DNA of 64,000 nucleotides from Sphingobacterium litopenaei (lineage in GTDB: Bacteria; Bacteroidota; Bacteroidia; Sphingobacteriales; Sphingobacteriaceae). Positions 27,349-34,585 of the stretch are shown piece by piece (positions within the stretch are counted from its first letter, which is position 1; each line of letters starts with the position of its first letter). The stretch is from the NCBI RefSeq assembly GCF_014692495.1, contig NZ_JACOIJ010000012.1, forward strand, positions 1 through 64,000, read 5' to 3'. The position numbers and the translations under genes were made by a program. The notes beneath the pieces were generated by a model. The model did not search any database and was not told where the DNA came from. It saw nothing but the letters and a program-made list of their open reading frames with translations.

Positions 27349-27798
27349 ATGAGCCAGAACAAAACGATTGACTATTTTTTGAAAGCCGCATGGCAAACTG
27401 TAGCAAATAAGTACAATACAATAGCTACACAGTATGGGTTTACACAGGCCGCAGGATATATTTTGATTAATATCCATAGAGAAGGAACTCCTGTGTCACA
27501 GATTGCAAATTCTACAGGTGTGAAGACAACTTCATTGTCTCGTGTACTGGCGAATTTGGAGAGTTTAGGATTTATCTACCGTGAAGCAAGCGATGTAGAT
27601 AAACGTTCTGTGAAAGTATTTTTAACGCCATTAGGGGTTGAAAAAAGAAAAATAGCAAAAGATGTTGTAAAAGGCTTCAATGAATTTTTAGATGCAGAAT
27701 TCTCAGAAAAAGAAAGACAACTTCTGGCGAATATGCTTGTTAAAATAAATGATTTGGCAAATAAGTACGAGCCGCAAGTCACATTAGAAGAAAAATGA
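27349..27798 (+). CDS. MarR family transcriptional regulator
   Basis: 149 residues from MSQNKTIDYFLKAAWQTVAN; eight further codons upstream are open but less likely. The winged helix-turn-helix is clear: AAGYILINIHREGTPVSQIA, then GVKTTSLSRVLANLESLGFI and the wing REASDVDKRSVKVFLTPLG. Terminal helices serve dimerisation. It is the first gene of the beta-oxidation operon (15 bp before fadB) and has a dyad operator over the predicted start, so it probably represses the operon and responds to an acyl-CoA or fatty acid, as FadR-like regulators do elsewhere. The ligand is inferred. Confidence 0.92.
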   Translation: MSQNKTIDYFLKAAWQTVANKYNTIATQYGFTQAAGYILINIHREGTPVSQIANSTGVKTTSLSRVLANLESLGFIYREASDVDKRSVKVFLTPLGVEKRKIAKDVVKGFNEFLDAEFSEKERQLLANMLVKINDLANKYEPQVTLEEK

Positions 27799-27813
27799 TA
27801 ACTATATAAACTT

Positions 27814-30240
27814 ATGAAGAGAAGTATTAAAAAAGTAGCTGTGTTAGGTTCGGGGGTGATGGGCTCACGTATCGCATGCCACTTTGCTAATATTGGTGTA
27901 GAAGTGTTGCTCTTGGATATTGCTCCGAGAGAATTACTACCCGCCGAAGAAGCAAAAGGGCTGACACTCGAAAGTGCTGCGGTACGCAATCGTATCGTCA
28001 ATACCTCACTCGAGACTGCCATTAAATCTAATCCAGCGCCTCTATTTAGCAAATCCTTCGCTAAGCGAATACAAACTGGGAATTTTGAGGATGATATGTC
28101 CAAAATTTCACAAGTAGACTGGATTATCGAAGTAGTAGTCGAACGATTAGATATAAAGAAATCAGTGTTTGATCAGGTAGAAAAATATCGCAAGCAAGGT
28201 ACCCTGATCACTTCAAACACTTCGGGTATTCCTATTCATATGATGAATGAAGGACGTTCAGAAGACTTTAAGGCTCATTTTTGTGGTACACACTTTTTTA
28301 ATCCTCCGCGATATCTGCAATTGCTAGAGATTATTCCAACTGCAGATACCAAGAAAGAGGTAGTCGATTTCCTAATGGAGTTTGGCGATAAGATGTTGGG
28401 TAAAACGGTGGTATTATGCAAGGATACACCAGCATTTATAGGTAATAGGATAGGTGTGTATTCGATGTTAGCTTTGACACATTTGGTTGATCAATTGGAT
28501 TTAACAGTCGAAGAAGTCGATAAATACACAGGTCCAGCTATGGGACATCCAAAATCTGCTACTTTCCGTACAGCGGATGTTGTAGGTTTAGATACTTTAG
28601 TCAATGTAGCGAATGGGGTGGATCAGAATGCACCAAATGATGAAGCCAAAGGTGTTTTCAAATTGCCTGCTTACATTACCAAAATGGTGGAAAATAAATG
28701 GCTGGGAGAAAAAACGAAAAAAGGTTTTTATGAAAAGGTAAAAGCTACGGATGGTAGTTCTGAAATTTTGTCTTTGAACTTAAAAACTTTGGAATTTGGC
28801 TCGCAGCAAAAAGTGAAATCTTCAACACTAGAAGCGACTAAATTGGTTGAAGATATTCGCAAGCGTATGAAAGTATATGAGCAAGGAACAGACAAAGCGG
28901 CTACGCTTTTCCGCGCGATGCACTATCCATTGTTTGAATATGTTTCTAAGCGTGTTCCTGAAATTACGGATGACTTTTTCCGTATTGATGATGCCATGCG
29001 TGCAGGTTTCGGCTGGGAAATAGGCCCATTTGAAGTTTGGGATGCATTAGGTGTACGTGAAACTTTAGCTAAAATTCAAGCAGAAGAAAAGCGCCTTCCA
29101 GGTCAAACGGGTGAAGTAGCACAGTGGGTGCATGATATGTTAGCCTCAGGTGCTGAAAGTTTTTATAAGGTAGAAAATGGTGTTCGCCATTATTATGATA
29201 TAGCAAGCAAATCGTATAAACCAATTCCGGGGACGGAAGAATTAATTGTATTAGACCATATTCGTGATTCTAAAACGATTTGGAAAAATTCGGGTGTTTC
29301 CATTATTGATCTGGGTGATGGAATCATTAACTGTGAATTCCATACCAAGATGAATACTATTGGTGGTGATGTGATTCAGGGTATTAACAAAGCAATTGAT
29401 CTAGCGGAAAAAGAATATCGTGGATTGGTGATTTCCAATGATGGTAAAAATTTCTCCGCAGGAGCGAATATCGGGATGATATTTATGATGGCGGTAGAAC
29501 AAGATTACGATGAGTTGAATATGGCGGTTCGTATGTTCCAAAATACAGCGATGCGTCTTCGGTATTCATCAATTCCTGTAGTTGCAGCTCCATTTCAATT
29601 AACTTTAGGTGGTGGTTGTGAGTTCTCTATGCACGCTGATTTTGTGCAGTTACACGCGGAAACGTATATGGGTTTAGTTGAATTTGGGGTTGGTGTAATT
29701 CCCGGCGGTGGCGGTTCGAAAGAATTTGCTTTACGCGCTTCGGATGAATACAAAGATGATCAGATTGTACAAAATACGTTAAAAGATCGATTCTTGACTA
29801 TTGGTCAAGCGAAAGTGTCAACTTCGGCTGTAGAAGCTTTCGAGTTAGGTTATTTGCAAAAAGGTAAACATGCGATTACGATGAATCGTTCACGTTTATT
29901 AGCAGACGCAAAAGCAAAAGCGATTGAATTGGCAGATGCGGGTTATGTACAGCCGATTCCACGTACGGATATCAAAGTATTAGGTAACCAAGGTTTGGGA
30001 ATTGTTTATGTGGGAGCTGACTCAATGCGTGCTGGTAAATACATTTCAGATCACGACAAGAAAATATCCGAAAAACTAGGTTATGTAATGTGTGGGGGCG
30101 ACCTCTCTGCACCAACGGAAGTTTCGGAACAATACTTACTCGACTTAGAACGCAAAGCTTTCTTAGAATTATGTGCCGAACGCAAAACATTAGAGCGTAT
30201 ACAGCATATGTTAACTAAGGGTAAGCCTTTGAGGAATTAG
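27814..30240 (+). CDS. fadB: 3-hydroxyacyl-CoA dehydrogenase / enoyl-CoA hydratase
   Basis: Bifunctional beta-oxidation enzyme of 808 residues, in the FadN-like order with the dehydrogenase first. The NAD-binding motif VAVLGSGVMGSRIACHFANI starts at 8; the dehydrogenase active-site region follows (GTHFFNPPRYLQLLEIIPT near 160-178). The second HAD C-terminal domain is around 340-450, and the crotonase domain fills the last third, with NFSAGANIGM near 546-555 and VIPGGGGSKEF near 628-638. It converts enoyl-CoA to 3-ketoacyl-CoA for the thiolase encoded downstream. The gap to that thiolase (432 bp) is filled by a four-helix-bundle gene. Confidence 0.94.
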   Translation: MKRSIKKVAVLGSGVMGSRIACHFANIGVEVLLLDIAPRELLPAEEAKGLTLESAAVRNRIVNTSLETAIKSNPAPLFSKSFAKRIQTGNFEDDMSKISQVDWIIEVVVERLDIKKSVFDQVEKYRKQGTLITSNTSGIPIHMMNEGRSEDFKAHFCGTHFFNPPRYLQLLEIIPTADTKKEVVDFLMEFGDKMLGKTVVLCKDTPAFIGNRIGVYSMLALTHLVDQLDLTVEEVDKYTGPAMGHPKSATFRTADVVGLDTLVNVANGVDQNAPNDEAKGVFKLPAYITKMVENKWLGEKTKKGFYEKVKATDGSSEILSLNLKTLEFGSQQKVKSSTLEATKLVEDIRKRMKVYEQGTDKAATLFRAMHYPLFEYVSKRVPEITDDFFRIDDAMRAGFGWEIGPFEVWDALGVRETLAKIQAEEKRLPGQTGEVAQWVHDMLASGAESFYKVENGVRHYYDIASKSYKPIPGTEELIVLDHIRDSKTIWKNSGVSIIDLGDGIINCEFHTKMNTIGGDVIQGINKAIDLAEKEYRGLVISNDGKNFSAGANIGMIFMMAVEQDYDELNMAVRMFQNTAMRLRYSSIPVVAAPFQLTLGGGCEFSMHADFVQLHAETYMGLVEFGVGVIPGGGGSKEFALRASDEYKDDQIVQNTLKDRFLTIGQAKVSTSAVEAFELGYLQKGKHAITMNRSRLLADAKAKAIELADAGYVQPIPRTDIKVLGNQGLGIVYVGADSMRAGKYISDHDKKISEKLGYVMCGGDLSAPTEVSEQYLLDLERKAFLELCAERKTLERIQHMLTKGKPLRN

Positions 30241-30260
30241 TCTTGGAGTATTGAGTATTA

Positions 30261-30659
30261 AGTAGTGAGAATTGAGTATGCATAAGTTTCGCGAATTGGT
30301 TGTTTGGCAAAAGGCTATGGATTTAGCCACCTCAGTATATCTGAGTACTGAAAACCTACCTATCACGGAAAAGTTTGGTCTTTTAAGCCAAATTAGAAGA
30401 TGTGCTGTTTCAATTTGTTCTAACATTGCTGAAGGTGCAGGACGAAACACAAAAGGTGAATTTATTCAGTTTTTGGGAATGGCAAACGGTTCGGCGTATG
30501 AATTGGAGACACAATTAGAACTGCTTAATAGATTGAAGTATATAGATGATTCGATTAAGAATAAACTATGTGATGAAGTAGAAGCTGTACAAAAGATGCT
30601 TTAAAATTTAATGAAATCAATAAAGTAATCTCAATACGCAATACACATTACGCACTACT
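30261..30659. repeat. imperfect inverted repeats bracketing the four-helix-bundle gene
   Basis: The left arm 30261-30279 (AGTAGTGAGAATTGAGTAT) matches the reverse complement of the right arm 30641-30659 (AGTAGTGCGTAATGTGTAT) at 15 of 19 positions. Outside and inside the arms are further degenerate units such as GTATTGAGTATT and CAATACGCAATAC. The arms enclose the four-helix-bundle ORF, so the operon mRNA could fold into a stem with the ORF in the loop. Confidence 0.6.
30278..30604 (+). CDS. four-helix-bundle protein (23S rRNA IVP family), slightly shortened
   Basis: 108 residues from ATG (MHKFRELVVWQKAMDLA). The family pattern is clear: FGLLSQIRRCAVSICSNIAE near 35-54, GEFIQFLGMANGSAYELETQ near 62-81, and a last helix VEAVQKML. 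Homologues are the proteins encoded in intervening sequences of 23S rRNA and many stray copies in Bacteroidota; their role is unknown. The TAA after KML sits where a Tyr or Asn codon is usual, and the frame continues NLMKSIK to a second TAA at 30629-30631, so the last helix may be cut by a nonsense change. It lies between fadB and fadA in the same orientation, flanked by inverted repeats. Confidence 0.85.
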   Translation: MHKFRELVVWQKAMDLATSVYLSTENLPITEKFGLLSQIRRCAVSICSNIAEGAGRNTKGEFIQFLGMANGSAYELETQLELLNRLKYIDDSIKNKLCDEVEAVQKML

Positions 30660-30672
30660 AAAACACAAACAA

Positions 30673-31848
30673 ATGGAAGCATATATAGTAGCAGGATATC
30701 GTACCGCAGTAGGGAAGGCGCCGAGAGGTGGTTTTCGGTTTATGCGTGCAGACGATTTAGCAGCAGAAGTTATAAAACATTTAGTGGCATCAGTGCCCAA
30801 TTTAAATAAAGATGAAATTGACGATGTAATTGTCGGTAATGCGATGCCAGAGGCAGAACAAGGTATGAATATGGCGCGTTTCATTTCCTTAATGGGATTG
30901 GATACGGACAAAGTACCTGGCGTGACAGTTAATCGTTACTGTGCATCAGGATTAGACACCATTGCCACAGCTACAGCTAAGATTAAAACCGGCATGGCGG
31001 ATATTATTATCGCTGGTGGTGCTGAGGTGATGTCAGGAATGCCGTTTGGAGGTTGGAAAATTGTTCCAAATCCAAAAGTAGCGAAATTCCATCCCGATTG
31101 GTATTGGGGAATGGGCTTAACAGCGGAAGCTGTAGCTCATGACTTCAAGGTTTCACGTGAAGACCAAGATGCTTTTGCCTTAAAATCACACCAAAAAGCT
31201 GTAAATGCTATAAAGAGTGGGGTCTTCAAAGATGAGATCGTTCCTATTAAAATCAAAGAAAACTACATCAAAGATGGAAAAATGGCGTCTCGTGAATATG
31301 TTGTTGATTCAGATGAAGGTCCTCGTGCGGATTCTTCATTAGAAGCTTTGGCGAAGCTAAGACCTGTATTTGCGGCAGATGGAGTCGTTACAGCTGGTAA
31401 CTCTTCGCAAACTTCGGATGGAGCAGCCTTTGTGTTGGTAATGTCTGAACGTAAAGTAAAAGAATTGGGGTTAAAGCCAATTGCAAAATTGATTTCTTAT
31501 GCGGTAGCAGGTGTACCCCCACGTATCATGGGAATTGGTCCTATTGCAGCGATTCCAAAAGCTTTGGAAATGGCTGGTTTGAAAAAAGAGGATATAGATT
31601 TGTTCGAATTGAACGAAGCTTTTGCTTCACAATCTTTAGCCGTAATCCGTGAGTTAGGTTTGGATGAATCCAAAATTAACGTTAACGGAGGCGCGATAGC
31701 TTTGGGGCATCCTCTGGGCTGTACTGGTGCGAAATTGACTGTTCAGGTGTTGAATGAGTTGAAACGTCGCGGAGGAAAATATGGCATGGTAACTATGTGT
31801 GTGGGAACAGGTCAAGGCGCAGCAGGAATTTTTGAATTATTAGACTAG
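30673..31848 (+). CDS. fadA: acetyl-CoA acyltransferase (thiolase)
   Basis: Cleaves 3-ketoacyl-CoA to acetyl-CoA and a shortened acyl-CoA, the last beta-oxidation step. 391 residues, the normal thiolase length. Catalytic residues: nucleophile Cys90 (NRYCASGLDT), His346 (ALGHPLGCTGA) and Cys376 (MCVGTGQGAAG). The N-terminus MEAYIVAGYRTAVGKAPRGG is typical. It follows the fadB gene after the four-helix-bundle insert and precedes fadE after a decayed second copy. All run in the same direction as one operon. Confidence 0.95.
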   Translation: MEAYIVAGYRTAVGKAPRGGFRFMRADDLAAEVIKHLVASVPNLNKDEIDDVIVGNAMPEAEQGMNMARFISLMGLDTDKVPGVTVNRYCASGLDTIATATAKIKTGMADIIIAGGAEVMSGMPFGGWKIVPNPKVAKFHPDWYWGMGLTAEAVAHDFKVSREDQDAFALKSHQKAVNAIKSGVFKDEIVPIKIKENYIKDGKMASREYVVDSDEGPRADSSLEALAKLRPVFAADGVVTAGNSSQTSDGAAFVLVMSERKVKELGLKPIAKLISYAVAGVPPRIMGIGPIAAIPKALEMAGLKKEDIDLFELNEAFASQSLAVIRELGLDESKINVNGGAIALGHPLGCTGAKLTVQVLNELKRRGGKYGMVTMCVGTGQGAAGIFELLD

Positions 31849-31867
31849 GGTAAGAGCAAGGACGAAA

Positions 31868-32280
31868 GGAAAAAAGAGTAAAGATGAATTTCGGATGCAC
31901 AATTTTAGGAAACTTACGATTTGGCTTAAGGCTATACAACTGACTAAAGATATTTACTTAGTTGTAGGTGAGATGTCGAATGATGAAAAGTTCGGTTTGA
32001 CAAGTCAAATAAAAGGATGCAGTGTATCTATTCCATCGAATATAGCTGAAGATTCGTCTCGTTCTTCAAATAGAGTAATTTAGTCACTTTTTAAAAATAG
32101 CTTTAGGTTCCTGTTTTGAATTAGAAACACAATTAATATTATAAAAAGAATTAGGTTTATTAAATAGTAATCAAGTTGACCTTCTGATAACGAAGGTAAT
32201 AGAAATAGAAAAGGGGATATCGCAACTTATCAAAAATTTAGAATCTAAGATATAAGTCCTTATTCCTTTATCTTTTCTCC
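31868..32280. repeat. purine-rich inverted repeats bracketing the decayed four-helix-bundle gene
   Basis: Left arm 31868-31883 (GGAAAAAAGAGTAAAG) and the reverse complement of 32266-32280 (GGAGAAAAGATAAAG) agree at 14 positions with one gap. AAGGA and AAGGAC-like units flank both. The repeat sequence differs from that around the first copy, although the arrangement is the same. Confidence 0.45.
31895..32255 (+). pseudogene. decayed four-helix-bundle gene
   Basis: The intact part reads MHNFRKLTIWLKAIQLTKDI, then FGLTSQIKGCSVSIPSNIAE, matching the copy between fadB and fadA. After SSRSSNRV the frame breaks; the continuation FLKIALGSCFELETQLIL is in another frame, is then hit by a TAA, and resumes KELGLLNSNQVDLLITKVIE to a final LESKI and stop at 32253-32255. 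One frameshift and one nonsense change in about 120 codons make it a pseudogene. It occupies the fadA-fadE gap. Confidence 0.88.
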
Positions 32281-32296
32281 TTAACCATTATAAAAT

Positions 32297-34081
32297 ATGA
32301 GCAACAATACAACAATCAAAGGGGGAGAGTTTGTTATTAAAGAAACTCCATATACAGATATTTTTATTCCAGAAGAATTTGATGAAGAAGCACAGATGAT
32401 TCGTCAAACCTGTTTAGATTTCTTAGATACAGAGGTATTAAACAAGTTGGATGCCATTGATGCACAGGAAGAAGGTCTGATGCAAAGTTTACTAGACAAA
32501 TCTGGTGAATTGGGTATGTTGGGTGTGTCGATTCCAGATGAGTACGGCGGTTTTGGTAAAAGCTTCAATACTTCTATGCTAGTAGCGGATGCTGTAGGTG
32601 GAGGTTTCTCTTTTGCCGTTGCATTATCAGCGCACACCGGTATTGGTACGTTGCCAATTTTATATTACGGTAACCCGGAGCAAAAAGCGAAATACATTCC
32701 GAAATTGGGAACTGGGGAATGGAAAGCTGCATATTGTTTGACAGAGCCAAATTCTGGTTCTGATGCTAATTCGGGACGTACTTCGGCAAAATTAAATGCT
32801 GAAGGAACACATTATTTGATTAACGGTCAAAAAATGTGGATCACTAATGGTGGATTTGCAGATATTTTTATCGTCTTTGCAAAAATCGATGATGATAAAA
32901 ATCTTACAGCTTTCATCGTAGAGAAAGATTTCGGTGGTATAACGATGAATCCAGAGGAACACAAATTAGGTATCAAAGGTTCTTCTACACGTCAGATTTT
33001 CTTCAACGATTGTCCTGTTCCGGTTGAAAATATGCTTTCGGAGCGTGAAAATGGATTTAAAATCGCTGTAAATATCTTAAATATTGGTCGTATCAAATTA
33101 GGTGCTGCGACTATTGGTTCGGCTCGTTCGGTTATTTCGAGAGCTGTGAACTATGCAAATGAGCGTGTACAATTCAATTTGCCTATTTCAAAATTCGGCG
33201 CTATTCGCTATAAATTAGCTGAAATGGCTACGCGTTTGTTCGCGACAGAATCGGCGGCTTATCGTGCTGGACAAAATATTGATGATGCATATGATGCTTT
33301 AGTAGCTGGTGGTATGGATGAAGCAAAAGCTAAATTAAAATCCGTAGAACAATTTGCTATCGAATGTGCGATTATCAAAGTTTGGTGTTCTGAGATGTTG
33401 GATTACGTGGTAGATGAAGGTGTACAAATCTATGGTGGAATGGGTTATTCTGCAGAAGCACCGATGGAAAGAGCCTATCGCGATTCACGTATCAATCGTA
33501 TTTTTGAAGGTACGAACGAAGTTAACCGTTTGTTGGTTGTGGATATGTTGTTGAAACGTGCGATGAAAGGTGAATTAGACTTAATGGGCCCTGCGCAAGC
33601 AGTAGCTAGTGAATTGATGTCTATTCCTGACTTTGGTGAAGAAGATGATAAACCATTTGCGGCAGAGAAAAAAATCATTGCAAACTTGAAAAAAGCAGGT
33701 TTGCTAGTAGCTGGTGCTGCGGTGCAAAAATTAATGATGTCTTTAGCGAAAGAGCAAGAGATCTTAATGAATATTGCTGACGTGATTGGCTACGTTTATG
33801 TTGCAGAATCGGTGTTATTGCGTGCTGAAAAATTGTATTACACGAAAGGCGAAGAAGCGTCTTCACTTGCTACCGATATGGCTCGTGTGTATTTGTATAC
33901 TACTATTGATAAAGTCAATGTAGCAGCAAAAGAAGCATTATATTCATTCGGCGAAGGTGATGAACTAAATATGATGTTAGTGGGTATACGCCGTTTTACC
34001 AAAGCTCAACCTTTCAATGTGAAAGAAGCACGTCAACGTATTGCACGTAAATTGATAGAAGAAAATAAGTACTGTTTTTAA
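32297..34081 (+). CDS. acyl-CoA dehydrogenase
   Basis: FAD enzyme that introduces the trans-2 double bond in the first beta-oxidation step. 594 residues: the usual dehydrogenase core (about 30-410) with CLTEPNSGSDANSG near 149-162 and WITNGGFADIFIVFAKID near 179-196, the GYSAEAPMERAYRDSRINRI segment near 381-400 followed by FEGTNEVNR, and an extra C-terminal helical region of about 180 residues, as in the long FadE/VLCAD-like bacterial enzymes. It is the last gene of the marR-fad operon and is followed by a strong terminator. The preferred chain length cannot be read from the sequence. Confidence 0.94.
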   Translation: MSNNTTIKGGEFVIKETPYTDIFIPEEFDEEAQMIRQTCLDFLDTEVLNKLDAIDAQEEGLMQSLLDKSGELGMLGVSIPDEYGGFGKSFNTSMLVADAVGGGFSFAVALSAHTGIGTLPILYYGNPEQKAKYIPKLGTGEWKAAYCLTEPNSGSDANSGRTSAKLNAEGTHYLINGQKMWITNGGFADIFIVFAKIDDDKNLTAFIVEKDFGGITMNPEEHKLGIKGSSTRQIFFNDCPVPVENMLSERENGFKIAVNILNIGRIKLGAATIGSARSVISRAVNYANERVQFNLPISKFGAIRYKLAEMATRLFATESAAYRAGQNIDDAYDALVAGGMDEAKAKLKSVEQFAIECAIIKVWCSEMLDYVVDEGVQIYGGMGYSAEAPMERAYRDSRINRIFEGTNEVNRLLVVDMLLKRAMKGELDLMGPAQAVASELMSIPDFGEEDDKPFAAEKKIIANLKKAGLLVAGAAVQKLMMSLAKEQEILMNIADVIGYVYVAESVLLRAEKLYYTKGEEASSLATDMARVYLYTTIDKVNVAAKEALYSFGEGDELNMMLVGIRRFTKAQPFNVKEARQRIARKLIEENKYCF

Positions 34082-34118
34082 GAATAAATAGTTTTATTTA
34101 AGTTGATTAATTATAGAG

Positions 34119-34136
34119 GCCCGCTAAGAAGCGGGC
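34119..34136 (+). terminator. terminator of the fad operon
   Basis: GCCCGCT / AGCGGGC, a 7-bp GC-rich stem with loop AAGA, followed by seven T (34137-34143). Confidence 0.92.
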
Positions 34137-34291
34137 TTTTTTTATGCCCATTAAGAGAATTTAAACTATAAATTATTGATACTAAAATTTTATTAATGTT
34201 AATTTATTAAAATAAGTATTTGAAATTGAGTTGTTTACTTAATAATGTATATAAAATCTATAAAATTAGTAGACTTTTTATTTTTTGTTTT

Positions 34292-34299
34292 TATATTTG
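34292..34299 (+). promoter_or_regulatory. -7 box before the first leader ORF
   Basis: TATATTTG matches TAnnTTTG exactly and lies 64 bp before the leader ORF start and 286 bp before the receptor, so the transcript would carry a long leader. Confidence 0.55.
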
Positions 34300-34363
34300 C
34301 ATCGTCATGTATGTAAGTACTTAACAATAAGCTATTAATCAACCATAAATAAAAATTTAAAAA

Positions 34364-34462
34364 ATGACACAATTTTATAAAGAACAATACAAAGAATTGG
34401 TAGTGAGGATAATAGAATTTAAACAAAATCTTTATCAAGGAAGGATGCGAATGCGTAGATAG
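34364..34462 (+). CDS. 32-residue leader ORF upstream of the TonB receptor
   Basis: ATG to TAG, 32 codons: it begins MTQFYKEQYKELVVR and ends NLYQGRMRMRR. It lies 123 bp before the receptor ATG, in the same direction, between a -7 box and a pair of alternative hairpins. The last codons (ATGCGAATGCGT AGA) share the ten bases ATGCGAATGC with the end of a second small ORF before the SusC gene at 38149-38244, whose peptide ends KMRMHA. Position, size and shared ending suggest a regulatory leader peptide whose translation is sensed. No known family is recognised; the function is inferred. Confidence 0.6.
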   Translation: MTQFYKEQYKELVVRIIEFKQNLYQGRMRMRR

Positions 34463-34468
34463 TTTCTT

Positions 34469-34510
34469 TTCCCTTATGTATATAGATAGGGGAAGTGTGA
34501 GGCTTCCCCT
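34469..34510 (+). promoter_or_regulatory. attenuator-like alternative hairpins
   Basis: Three segments follow the leader stop codon: TTCCCTTAT (34469-34477), ATAGGGGAAG (34486-34495) and CTTCCCCT (34503-34510). The middle one can pair with either neighbour: 9 bp with one G-U pair on the left, or 8 bp AGGGGAAG/CTTCCCCT on the right. The right hairpin is followed by TGATTTTGTT, a weak T-rich tract. This is the layout of a leader-peptide attenuator. Confidence 0.5.
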
Positions 34511-34585
34511 TGATTTTGTTAATAATGAACAAGTTTTCAATTGGCGTTGTCACTTGTAATATTCACTACTAAACGATTTAAAATT

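Noticed and set aside
30241-32280. Target-site duplications around the two 4HB elements
   Set aside because: No clear short direct repeats were found immediately outside the arms, so a transposition mechanism is not claimed.
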